Shown in pieces: positions 1 to 6,938 of a DNA stretch of 8,437 nt. The DNA comes from Thermoanaerobaculales bacterium (GTDB lineage Bacteria; Acidobacteriota; Thermoanaerobaculia; Thermoanaerobaculales; Sulfomarinibacteraceae). How positions within the stretch are numbered: the first letter of the stretch is position 1; every line of letters starts with the position of its first letter. The stretch spans positions 1 through 8,437 of the forward strand of contig JALOKS010000101.1 in the NCBI GenBank assembly GCA_025456385.1. The letters run 5' to 3'. A program made the translations under genes and the position numbers. Below the pieces are notes generated by a model, which saw only the letters and a program-made list of their open reading frames with translations, was not told where the DNA came from and searched no databases.

Positions 1-84
1 GCCCACCGCGCCGGCCGCTGCGAGCAGCAGCGGCAGCGCGACGCCTACCACAGAGAAACCACGCGTCGTGGGGATCGCTTTCAT
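1..84 (-). CDS. N-terminus of an exported protein (partial, runs off left edge)
   Basis: An ATG at 84 opens a frame of 28 codons that is still open at base 1. The residues are a textbook signal peptide: a short polar start (MKAIPTTRGF), then a hydrophobic stretch (VVGVALPLLLAAAGAVG). No cysteine is reached, so a lipoprotein cannot be judged. The start is supported by an extended -10 box (TGC-TACCCT, 99-91) exactly six bases before the ATG, the same spacing as at three other starts in this window, and there is no Shine-Dalgarno sequence. The gene lies 135 bases beyond the end of the DppC-like permease, with a heptamer tract and this promoter in between, so it is probably a separate transcription unit. 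The function is unknown because the mature part lies outside the window. Confidence 0.6.
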   Translation of the reverse strand, partial: MKAIPTTRGFSVVGVALPLLLAAAGAVG

Positions 85-90
85 CGGCGA

Positions 91-99
91 AGGGTAGCA
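91..99 (-). promoter_or_regulatory. Extended -10 box, probable leaderless promoter
   Basis: Reading the minus strand, TGC-TACCCT is followed by TCGCCG and then the ATG at 84. The likely +1 therefore falls on or next to the A of the start codon. No convincing -35 hexamer is seen; the best is TCGAGC, 3 of 6 matches at an 18-base spacing. An extended -10 can compensate for a weak -35. Confidence 0.45.
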
Positions 100-143
100 C
101 TCCCCCGACGCCGGGCTCGACCCGCGCCCGTGTCCGTGCCCGG

Positions 144-181
144 TCCGAAAATCCGAAATCCGAAATCCGAAATCCGAAATC
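144..181. repeat. Heptamer tandem tract, unit TCCGAAA
   Basis: TCCGAAA recurs at a strict 7-base period from 152 to 181 (T at 152, 159, 166, 173, 180). One further copy at 144 is offset by a single extra A. The tract is AT-richer than its surroundings. It begins about 38 bases past the stop of the DppC-like gene, between that gene and the next minus-strand promoter. Confidence 0.85.
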
Positions 182-219
182 AGCGCCTGTCCATCCGACC
201 GCTGACCGTCGAACCTCGC

Positions 220-1166
220 CTACGCGCTCGCCCGCCCGCGCTGCTGCAGGCCGTCGCCGATCAACGCCAGGCTGACGACCAGGGCGGTGATCGCGAGGCC
301 GGGGAAGACCGACAGCCACCAGCCCTCGCGACCATCACCCGCTGGCCGTCGGCGACCATCGCCCCCCAGCTCGGCAGGTCCGCCGGCAGGCCGAGGCCGA
401 GGAAGGAGAGCGTCGCCTCGGCGAGCACCAGGCCCCCCATCGCCAGCGCGGTGTCCTGGGCCACCGGGCCCTTGAGGTTGGGCAGGTAGTGGAGGGCCCA
501 GATGCGCAGCGGCCGCGTGCCGGCGACGCGGGCCGCCTGGATGAAGCTGCGGCCGGCGAGCGACAGCACCTGACCGCGGACCAGCCGGGCGAGGCCCATC
601 CAGGAGCTCAGACCGAGCACGAGCACCAGCAGCGCTGGCCCGGGTCTGAAGAGAGCCGAGGCCAGGATCAGGAGCAGCAGGATGGGGAAGGCGAGGAGGG
701 CGTCGGTCAGGCGCATCAGCACCGCGTCGACGAGGCGGCCGCCGGTGGCGGCGGCGAGGCCGACCCCGAGGCCGACGAGAAGCGCGACCGCGACGCCGAG
801 GGCGGCGACCGCGAGCGACAGCCTCCCGCCCCGCAGCAGCCGCGGCAGCACGTCGCGGCCGAAGCGGTCGGAGCCGAGCCAGAGCCGCAGCCGCCGCTCG
901 GCGACGACCCGCCGGGCCTTCACGCGCGTCACCCCGCCCGGACCGTGCACGGCCCAGGTGTCGTCCTCGCGCTCGACGCGGGGCGACATCAGGGTCTGCC
1001 GGTTGTCGAGGATGAGCGCCGTCACCACGGTGCCGGGGGGCAGCAGGGCGGCGTTGCGGGGGTCGCCGTCCCCCGAGGCGGGCAGCAGGGCCGGCCCGAG
1101 GAGGCAGGCCGCGAGCAGGGCGGCGAGGATGGCGAGGCCTGCCGCCAGGCTGCGGTGCGGCCTCAC
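220..1166 (-). CDS. DppC/OppC-like ABC importer permease, frameshifted near the 3' end
   Basis: This is an inner-membrane permease of the peptide/nickel ABC importer family (BPD_transp_1, DppC side). TM1 is at about residues 8-29. The family signature GSDRFGRDVL is at 98-107, followed by several hydrophobic segments, an EAA-type loop at about 211-235 (AARVAGTRPLRIWALHYLPN), and FLGLGL-PADLPSWGAMV near 255-271. The start is GTG at 1166, whose GTGA overlaps the stop of the upstream DppB-like gene, so translation is probably coupled. The frame breaks after residue 281. Read straight, it gives 20 non-family residues and stops at 261. Inserting one base near 324-326 restores GWWLSVFPGLAITALVV and ends at TAG 220 after about 315 residues, the usual family length. 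An assembly error or a real recent inactivation would both explain this. A loop of roughly 55 residues between TM1 and the signature is longer than in enteric DppC. Confidence 0.85.
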
Positions 1167-2131
1167 GAGGGCCTCCGCGCCCGCGGGTCGACGACCGCGT
1201 AGAGGAGATCGGCGACCAGGTTGCCGAGGATGACCGCGACGGCGCCGACGAGGGTGGCCCCGAGGACGAGCGGGACGTCGCGGGCGCGGGCGGCGTTGAA
1301 GGCGACCTGGCCCATGCCCGGCCAGGAGAACACCGTCTCGACCACGACCGAGCCCGAGACCAGGATCGGCAGCGACAGCCCGATCAGGGTCACGACCGGC
1401 AGCAGCGCGGGGCGCAACGCGTGCACCCAGAGGAGACGGGACTCGCTCAGGCCGCGGGCGCGGGCAGCGAGCAGGTAGCGCGAGGCCCGCACGTCGAGCA
1501 GGGCGGCGCGCAGGTAGCGCGCGGTGCCGGCGGCGCCGACGAGGCCGAGGCAGAGCGCCGGCAGCAGGAGGTGGCGGGCCGCGTCGATGGCGCGGGAGAC
1601 GGCGCCGAGGCCCGCCGCGTCGGTCGAGCGCATGTGCGAGGGCGGCAGCCAGCCGAGGCCGATACTGAAGACCAGGATCAGCATGCCGGCGAGCCAGAAG
1701 GAGGGCACCCCCGAAACGCCGAGGCTGAGCACGCTGATGACCCGGTCCGCCCAGCCGTGCGGGCGCCGGGTCGAGGCGAGCGCCAGCGCGAGACCGAGGC
1801 CGAGGGTGATCGCGAGGCCGGCCCCGCCGAGGACCATGGTCGGAGGCAGCGCCTCGGCGATCACGCGGGCGACCGGCTTGCGGTACATGAAGGAGGTGCC
1901 GAGGTCGCCGCTGAGCGCCGCCTTCAGCCAGCTCCCGTACTGCGCGAGCGGCGGCCGGTCGAGGCCGAAGTGGCTGCGGGCGGCGGCGCGGCCCGCCGGC
2001 GACAGGCGCGGGTTGTCGATGGCGTCGGCGTAGGTTCCCGGCGCCGCCTGCAGGACCACGAAGCTGAGGGTGAGGACGAGCCACACCAGCGGCACGAGGG
2101 CGAGCATTCGCCTCGATACCAGTCGCATCAT
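1163..2131 (-). CDS. DppB/OppB-like ABC importer permease
   Basis: A complete 322-residue inner-membrane permease. It begins MMRLVSRRMLALVPLVWLVL, the usual N-terminus of DppB/OppB proteins with TM1 at about 10-30. It continues with the periplasmic stretch GLDRPPLAQYGSWLKAALSGDLGTS (56-80), typical of this subfamily, and the remaining TM segments. The cytoplasmic EAA loop at about 222-245 (AARARGLSESRLLWVHALRP) docks onto the ATPase. ETVFSWPGMG (265-274) is another family landmark. The stop overlaps the GTG of the DppC-like gene by four bases. No Shine-Dalgarno precedes the ATG; instead a 10-codon mini-ORF ends across it (ATGA overlap). The second ATG at 2128 is an alternative start. The likely substrate is a peptide or a similar small ligand; specificity cannot be read from permeases. 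Confidence 0.93.
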   Translation of the reverse strand: MMRLVSRRMLALVPLVWLVLTLSFVVLQAAPGTYADAIDNPRLSPAGRAAARSHFGLDRPPLAQYGSWLKAALSGDLGTSFMYRKPVARVIAEALPPTMVLGGAGLAITLGLGLALALASTRRPHGWADRVISVLSLGVSGVPSFWLAGMLILVFSIGLGWLPPSHMRSTDAAGLGAVSRAIDAARHLLLPALCLGLVGAAGTARYLRAALLDVRASRYLLAARARGLSESRLLWVHALRPALLPVVTLIGLSLPILVSGSVVVETVFSWPGMGQVAFNAARARDVPLVLGATLVGAVAVILGNLVADLLYAVVDPRARRPS

Positions 2132-2160
2132 GTCGAGAGCCCCGAGAGGCGAGAGGTCAT
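2128..2160 (-). CDS. 10-codon leader mini-ORF coupled to the permease gene
   Basis: ATG at 2160 opens MTSRLSGLST and stops at TGA 2130-2128, overlapping the permease ATG (2131-2129) as ATGA. A perfect TATAAT lies exactly six bases upstream of this ATG, the spacing seen at the other proposed leaderless starts. Ribosomes could load on the 5' AUG, translate ten codons and reinitiate on the permease, which has no Shine-Dalgarno of its own. There is no run of one amino acid that would suggest classical attenuation. The alternative is that the short ORF is chance and the transcript simply has a 29-base leader, or that an indel hides a longer permease N-terminus. Confidence 0.4.
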   Translation of the reverse strand: MTSRLSGLST

Positions 2161-2166
2161 GGGGAG

Positions 2167-2195
2167 ATTATAGGGGTTTGCTGGGGCCCGTTCAG
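2167..2195 (-). promoter_or_regulatory. Promoter for the permease pair
   Basis: On the minus strand, a perfect TATAAT (2172-2167) is preceded at a 17-base spacing by CTGAAC (2195-2190), three matches to TTGACA. It stands out in an otherwise GC-rich region and lies between the stop of the binding-protein gene and the DppB-like gene. The permeases can therefore be transcribed apart from the binding protein. The -35 box directly abuts the heptamer inverted repeat. Confidence 0.6.
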
Positions 2196-2196
2196 A

Positions 2197-2307
2197 TTGA
2201 ATTTTGAATTTTGAATTTTCAATTTTGAGTTTCGAGTGGTCCCCCACCCGCCCCTCACACCACCGGGAGGATGGACAGGAATTCAAAATTCAAAATTCAA
2301 AATTCAA
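2197..2307. repeat. Pair of heptamer tracts forming a 23-bp inverted repeat
   Basis: The left arm 2197-2219 is built of GAATTTT heptamers and the right arm 2285-2307 of AATTCAA heptamers. The arms are perfect reverse complements over 23 bases, separated by 65 bases. In minus-strand RNA this could form a long AU-rich hairpin starting about 23 bases after the binding-protein stop at 2331 and ending just before the permease -35 box. It may act as a terminator, an RNA-end stabiliser or an insulator between the two units. It is not a classical intrinsic terminator, since there is no GC stem followed by a U-run. Confidence 0.75.
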
Positions 2308-2330
2308 AACTCAGAGCCGCGCTTCTCTGC

Positions 2331-3923
2331 TCACGGCGCGAGCTCCCACTCCCTGATATTGAAGAAGATGGAAGCGGCGTTGATGTCGGCGCCGCGCAGC
2401 CGCGAGCTGTGGGCGACGAGGCGGGTGTTCTCGACCAGGAAGAGGTAGGGCTGGTCGGCGACGATGAGCTCCTGGATGCGGTCGAGCAGCGGCTTCTGAG
2501 CGGCGAAGTCGGGCGCCGCGTCGACCTCGGCGAGCAGGCGGTCGACCTCGGGGTTGGCGTAGCGGCCGTAGTTGAAGCTGGGCTCGCCCGGGAGGACGGA
2601 GTGCCAGATCCCGGCGAGGTCGATCTGGGTCGGCTCGACCCAGCGGTTGACGAAGGCGTCGAAGTCGCCCGCGTCCATCCGCGCCTGCAGGGCTCCCCAC
2701 TCGACGAAGCGCGGCGTGACGGTGACGCCGATGCGCGCGAGGTCGCGCTCGATCATCAGCACGACGTCCTGCCGGGTGTCGCTCTCCGCCGGTGCGAGGA
2801 GCTCGAAGGCGAGCGGGGCGCCGTCGCGGTCGAGGACGCCGTCGCCGTCGCGGTCCTGCCAGCCGGCCTCGGCGAGCAGCCGCGCCGCGGCCGCGGGCTC
2901 GAAGGGCACCGGCTCGAGGGCGCCGTTGAAGGCCCACATCGAGGACAGCACCGGCCCGAGAGAGAGCAGCGCGAAGCCGTCGTAGACGACCTCGATGAGA
3001 GCCTCGCGGTCGACCGCCATGGCGAGGGCGCGGCGCAGCCGCGGGTCGTCGAAGGGCGGCCGCGCCAGGTTCCAGCAGACGTGGGTGTAGGAGCGGTCGG
3101 CGAAGACCGTGAGGTCGATGCCGGCCGCCGCCTGCAGTCGGGCGGCGTCCGCGGGCGCGACGCCGCCCGCGAGGTGCACCGAGCCCGCGAGCAGCTGGTT
3201 GACGAGGTTGGTCGACGAAGGCACGATCCGGAACACCAGGCGCGGGATGCGCGGCCCGTGCCCCGCCGCGGCACCCGGGTTCGCCTCGAGGACGATCTCC
3301 TGCTGCGGGGTGTGGCCCGCGGGCCGGTAGGGCCCCGCCGCGAGCACTCGGGGCAGCCAGTCGGTGTCCTGCCACTGCTCGAGGGGGATCCCGCGCCAGG
3401 CGTGCGCGGGCACGATGGGCCCGTCGTTGACGTCCATCAGCTGGTAGGGGTAGCGGCGGTTGAACTCGTAGCGCACGGTGCGGGCGTCGACGGCCTCGAC
3501 CCGCGTGATCGCATCGGTGATGTCGCCCCACGCCCAGCCGAGCTCCTCCGAGCTCTGCACCTGCCAGCTGAACACCAGGTCCTCTGCGCTCACCGGCACG
3601 CCGTCGCTCCAGACCGCGTCCTCGCGCAGGTGGAAGGTCAGGGAAAGCCCGTCCTCGGAATGCTCCCAGGAGGCGGCGAGGGAGGGGGCGAAGGTCGGCG
3701 GGTGCAGCTGGTAGTCGGGCTGCTCGACCGCCAGCGACGGGTAGACGAGAGCCAGGATCTCCTCGTCGTGCGCGTCCCCGGCCAGGTAGGGGTTCCAGCT
3801 CGAAAGGTCGGCGGCGAGGCCGATGACGAGGGTCTCGGCCGGGGCGGCTTCGCGCCCGCCGGACGGCCCGCAGGCTGCGGCGAGGAGCGCCGCCGCGAGA
3901 ACGAGCGGAGCTGTGGGTTTCAT
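2331..3923 (-). CDS. Family 5 extracellular solute-binding lipoprotein (DppA/OppA-like)
   Basis: This 530-residue protein is the periplasmic receptor of the importer and would bind a peptide or related ligand and deliver it to the permeases. A signal peptide with a lipobox-like LLAAAC puts the lipidated cysteine at residue 18, followed by a flexible GPSGGREAAPAE linker. The SBP_bac_5 fold is recognised from SSWNPYLAG (41-49), LTFHLREDAVWSDGVPVSAEDLVFSW (95-120) and RALAMAVDREALI further on. A DxDGDGxxD stretch at 357-365 resembles a calcium-loop insertion. The length is normal for the family. The start is ATG 3923, six bases after TGC-TACGAT, with no Shine-Dalgarno. The upstream open frame across purH is only an antisense shadow. 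The gene order receptor-DppB-DppC is standard, but the permeases have their own promoter. The ligand cannot be told from sequence alone. Confidence 0.92.
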   Translation of the reverse strand: MKPTAPLVLAAALLAAACGPSGGREAAPAETLVIGLAADLSSWNPYLAGDAHDEEILALVYPSLAVEQPDYQLHPPTFAPSLAASWEHSEDGLSLTFHLREDAVWSDGVPVSAEDLVFSWQVQSSEELGWAWGDITDAITRVEAVDARTVRYEFNRRYPYQLMDVNDGPIVPAHAWRGIPLEQWQDTDWLPRVLAAGPYRPAGHTPQQEIVLEANPGAAAGHGPRIPRLVFRIVPSSTNLVNQLLAGSVHLAGGVAPADAARLQAAAGIDLTVFADRSYTHVCWNLARPPFDDPRLRRALAMAVDREALIEVVYDGFALLSLGPVLSSMWAFNGALEPVPFEPAAAARLLAEAGWQDRDGDGVLDRDGAPLAFELLAPAESDTRQDVVLMIERDLARIGVTVTPRFVEWGALQARMDAGDFDAFVNRWVEPTQIDLAGIWHSVLPGEPSFNYGRYANPEVDRLLAEVDAAPDFAAQKPLLDRIQELIVADQPYLFLVENTRLVAHSSRLRGADINAASIFFNIREWELAP

Positions 3924-3929
3924 GGCGTC

Positions 3930-3938
3930 ATCGTAGCA
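3930..3938 (-). promoter_or_regulatory. Extended -10 box, probable leaderless promoter of the binding protein
   Basis: TGC-TACGAT is followed by GACGCC and then ATG 3923 on the minus strand. The expected +1 falls at the start codon. No TTGACA-like box is evident upstream, and no GGAGG-type site precedes the ATG. The divergent purH promoter lies about 120 bases away. Confidence 0.45.
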
Positions 3939-4058
3939 GCCGCATGCACACCCGGCCCCGATCGGCGGCGCCGAGCTCGATGGAGATCGGTCCCTCCCTG
4001 GCGTCGTGGGTGAGGAGAGGGGCGGAGGGCTCGTGCCGCCGGCTTCCGGACCGGCGTG

Positions 4059-4064
4059 TACAAT
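4059..4064 (+). promoter_or_regulatory. -10 box of the purH promoter
   Basis: TACAAT matches TATAAT at 5 of 6 positions in GC-rich surroundings. It would place +1 near 4071, giving a leader of about 15 bases that holds the purH ribosome-binding site. No clear -35 is seen at 16-18 bases upstream. No PurR-like palindrome or riboswitch fits in the short leader. Confidence 0.4.
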
Positions 4065-4073
4065 CCGCGTCCT

Positions 4074-4081
4074 GGGGAGGA
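4074..4081 (+). promoter_or_regulatory. purH ribosome-binding site
   Basis: GGGGAGGA ends four bases before ATG 4086. This strong Shine-Dalgarno fixes the start at 4086 rather than at the in-frame ATG at 4056. It contrasts with the minus-strand genes, which lack one. Confidence 0.75.
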
Positions 4082-4085
4082 CAGC

Positions 4086-5624
<1,539 letters not shown>

Positions 5625-5627
5625 CGG

Positions 5628-5656
5628 TGGACCCGATTCCGATTCCGGTTTAGCAT
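5628..5656 (+). promoter_or_regulatory. Putative promoter for the two-gene unit
   Basis: TGGACC (5628-5633, 4 of 6 to TTGACA), a 17-base spacer, then TAGCAT (5651-5656, 4 of 6 to TATAAT) lie just after the purH stop. The +1 would be near 5663, giving a leader with a GGGAGG site for the ATG at 5696. The spacer contains a GATTCC doublet. Read-through from purH is equally possible across this 50-base gap. Confidence 0.35.
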
Positions 5657-5674
5657 GCCGGGAAGGCAGATCGG

Positions 5675-6100
5675 ATGGCGCAGCCGGGAGGCGGGATGGC
5701 GCGGTCAAAAGGACACGAAATCGTGCTCCGGTATCGGGACGGCACTCTCTCCCGCTGCGTGCTGGCGCGCGAGTTCACGCCCCTGGACTTCGCGGTCGAG
5801 GCCGAGTGCGACAGCGGCGAGCTCCTGCGCGTCAACATCTCCGACCTCAAAGCCGTGTTCTTCCTCAAGGACCCGCGGCGGCGCCAGGCCGAGATGGAGC
5901 TGGGCACGATGGTCGATCAGCCGCCGGCGGGTGCGCCCGCGCGGGTGGAATTCTTCGACGGCGAGATCATCCACGGCGTGGTGCACGAGTACCGGATGGA
6001 GGACAGCGGCTTCTTCCTCTACCCGACCTCGCCGGAGAGCAACAACGAGCTCGTCTTCGTGGTCGCCCGCGCGATCAACACCCTCAGCCTCGAGGGCTGA
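5675..6100 (+). CDS. Small two-repeat protein of unknown function (DUF6982-like)
   Basis: This 141-residue protein has no signal peptide or membrane segment and is probably cytoplasmic. It holds two similar beta-rich repeats. Repeat 1 (about 15-67) runs from EIVLRYRDGTLSRCVL to VNISDLKAVFFLKD. Repeat 2 (about 88-138) runs from ARVEFFDGEIIHGVVHEY through FFLYPTSPESNNELVFVVARAI. Each has a [VR]-x-[YF]-x-DG turn, then a hydrophobic strand and a final FF/FVV strand, like a small SH3- or Sm-like barrel. I associate this pattern with a domain of unknown function (DUF6982, from memory) in Acidobacteriota and related groups. Two starts are possible: ATG 5675 with GGAAGG eight bases upstream, or ATG 5696 (MARSKGHEI) with GGGAGG four bases upstream. 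The second fits the proposed promoter better. It is ten bases from the LolA-like gene, so the two are co-transcribed. Confidence 0.8.
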   Translation: MAQPGGGMARSKGHEIVLRYRDGTLSRCVLAREFTPLDFAVEAECDSGELLRVNISDLKAVFFLKDPRRRQAEMELGTMVDQPPAGAPARVEFFDGEIIHGVVHEYRMEDSGFFLYPTSPESNNELVFVVARAINTLSLEG

Positions 6101-6110
6101 GGCCGCCGCC

Positions 6111-6737
6111 ATGCTCCGGCCGTTCCGCGTCGCCGCCGCTCTGGCCGCCGCCCTGCTCGGCGGCGCCGGGCTCGCGGGAGCGGCGGGCATGGACCTCCTC
6201 GAGGCCCTGGGCGCGGCGCTGCGCGGTGCCGCGGCCTGGCAGGCCGACTACACGCAGGAGTACGTGGCCGCCGGCATGACGGCGGGGGAGGAGGTCGCCG
6301 GCGTGGTGACGGTGGCCTGGCCCGACCGGGCGCTGTTCGCCGGCGGCGTCCCGCCGTCGCAGCTGATGGGCCTCGAAGGCCGGGTCGTGCGCCTCCTCGA
6401 CCTCGAGGTCCCGAGCTGCGACGAGCACGTCCTCGGCGACGACGAGTGGGCGCGGGTGCCGCTCGCCGCCGTGCTCGACCCGCGCGGCGCGGTCGAGCGC
6501 TTCACGGTGCTCGACCACGGGGAGCGCGGCTTCGCGCTGGTGCCGCGCGAGCCGGGCGGCGTCGCCCGGGTCGAGGTCAGCCTCGACGGCCGCGACCTGC
6601 CGGCCGAGGTCGTGGTCGTCGACCCGCAGGGGGCCGTCAACCGCCTGCGCTTCGGCGGCTGGCGGGCGGCCGCGGGCCCTCCCGACGGGCGCTGGCTGCC
6701 GGAGCCGCCGCGCGGCCTCGACTGCGTGCGCGACTAG
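6111..6737 (+). CDS. LolA-like exported periplasmic protein
   Basis: A 208-residue protein with a signal peptide (MLRPFRVAAALAAALLGGAG, cleavage near AGA at 22-24) and a mature part of about 184 residues. The mature part fits the LolA/LolB-like fold, an open beta-barrel that shields lipid chains. Features include WQADYTQEYVAAGMTAGEEVAGVVTVAWPDRALFA (the 'F-x-Q...G-x-v...P' start of LolA-like domains), GLEGRVVRLLDLE, GFALVPREPGG, and a closing stretch VVVVDPQGAVNRLRFGGW resembling the LolA 'D-x-x-G-x-x-x-x-x-F' strand. It lacks a lipobox, so it should be soluble in the periplasm. It may be a lipoprotein carrier or another LolA-fold protein; similarity is moderate. The start ATG 6111 has GAGG eight bases upstream and follows the previous stop by ten bases. 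It ends in a convergent region before the polyprenyl synthase. Confidence 0.75.
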   Translation: MLRPFRVAAALAAALLGGAGLAGAAGMDLLEALGAALRGAAAWQADYTQEYVAAGMTAGEEVAGVVTVAWPDRALFAGGVPPSQLMGLEGRVVRLLDLEVPSCDEHVLGDDEWARVPLAAVLDPRGAVERFTVLDHGERGFALVPREPGGVARVEVSLDGRDLPAEVVVVDPQGAVNRLRFGGWRAAAGPPDGRWLPEPPRGLDCVRD

Positions 6738-6744
6738 CTCGAGC

Positions 6745-6775
6745 AAAATTTTGAATTTTGAATTTTGAATTTTTC
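6745..6775. repeat. Heptamer tandem tract, unit GAATTTT
   Basis: Three GAATTTT units, preceded by CAAAATTTTG and followed by extra T's, begin about seven bases past the LolA-like stop. In plus-strand RNA this is a U-rich tract with a short self-complementary start, so it may help end transcription. No GC-rich stem precedes it. Confidence 0.8.
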
Positions 6776-6840
6776 TCTTGGCCCTTTTTCGTCGGGCCGC
6801 CACCGACACTCAACAGACAGCGGGGGCGATACGGTATGAA

Positions 6841-6876
6841 ATCTCTGCCGCTTCGCGCCCTTGGCGTCTTTGCGGT
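6841..6876. repeat. Degenerate CGCnAAG repeat tract
   Basis: On the minus strand this reads as successive copies near CGCAAAGA, CGCCAAGGG, CGCGAAG, CGGCAGAGA, a repeat type different from the GAAWTYN heptamers. It sits between the convergent genes, about midway between the two heptamer tracts. I recognise similar CGCAAAG-type strings from intergenic DNA of environmental bacterial genomes (recollection). The flanking G8 run at 6883-6890 is a possible sequencing weak point. Confidence 0.45.
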
Positions 6877-6896
6877 AATCCCGGGGGGGGTGGGCG

Positions 6897-6927
6897 GAAT
6901 TCCGAATTCCGAATTCCGAATTTTGAA
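6897..6927. repeat. Heptamer tandem tract, unit GAATTCC
   Basis: Three GAATTCC/CGAATTC units followed by GAATTTTGAAA end about 11 bases from the stop of the polyprenyl synthase (6939, minus strand). Together with the tract at 6745 it brackets the convergent intergenic region 6738-6938. I see no coding sequence there. Confidence 0.8.
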
Positions 6928-6938
6928 ATGCCCGCCCT

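Noticed and set aside
144..181. Heptamer tracts as a CRISPR array
   Set aside because: The units are 7 bases with no spacers between them, so they are tandem repeats and not a repeat-spacer array.
489..1202. Plus-strand open frame opposite the DppC-like gene
   Set aside because: Gln/Glu/Gly-rich antisense shadow typical of high-GC DNA, with no family motif.
1167..2084. Minus-strand open frame upstream of GTG 1166, in frame with the DppC-like gene
   Set aside because: It overlaps the DppB-like gene in another frame and consists of Arg/Pro/Ala-rich shadow sequence. The GTGA overlap marks the true start.
4056..4085. Ten-codon N-terminal extension of purH from ATG 4056
   Set aside because: It would overlap the -10 box and the Shine-Dalgarno. 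PurH homologues start close to the ISVSDKTGL motif, as from 4086.
6780..6798. GGCCC/GGGCC stem as an intrinsic terminator
   Set aside because: Only five base pairs, with the T-run inside the loop instead of after the stem, so it does not fit in either direction.
6836..6900. Plus-strand ATG giving MKSLPLRALGVFAVIPGG, resembling a signal peptide
   Set aside because: It coincides with the CGCnAAG repeat tract, has no Shine-Dalgarno, and runs on into the heptamer tract and antisense of the synthase gene.
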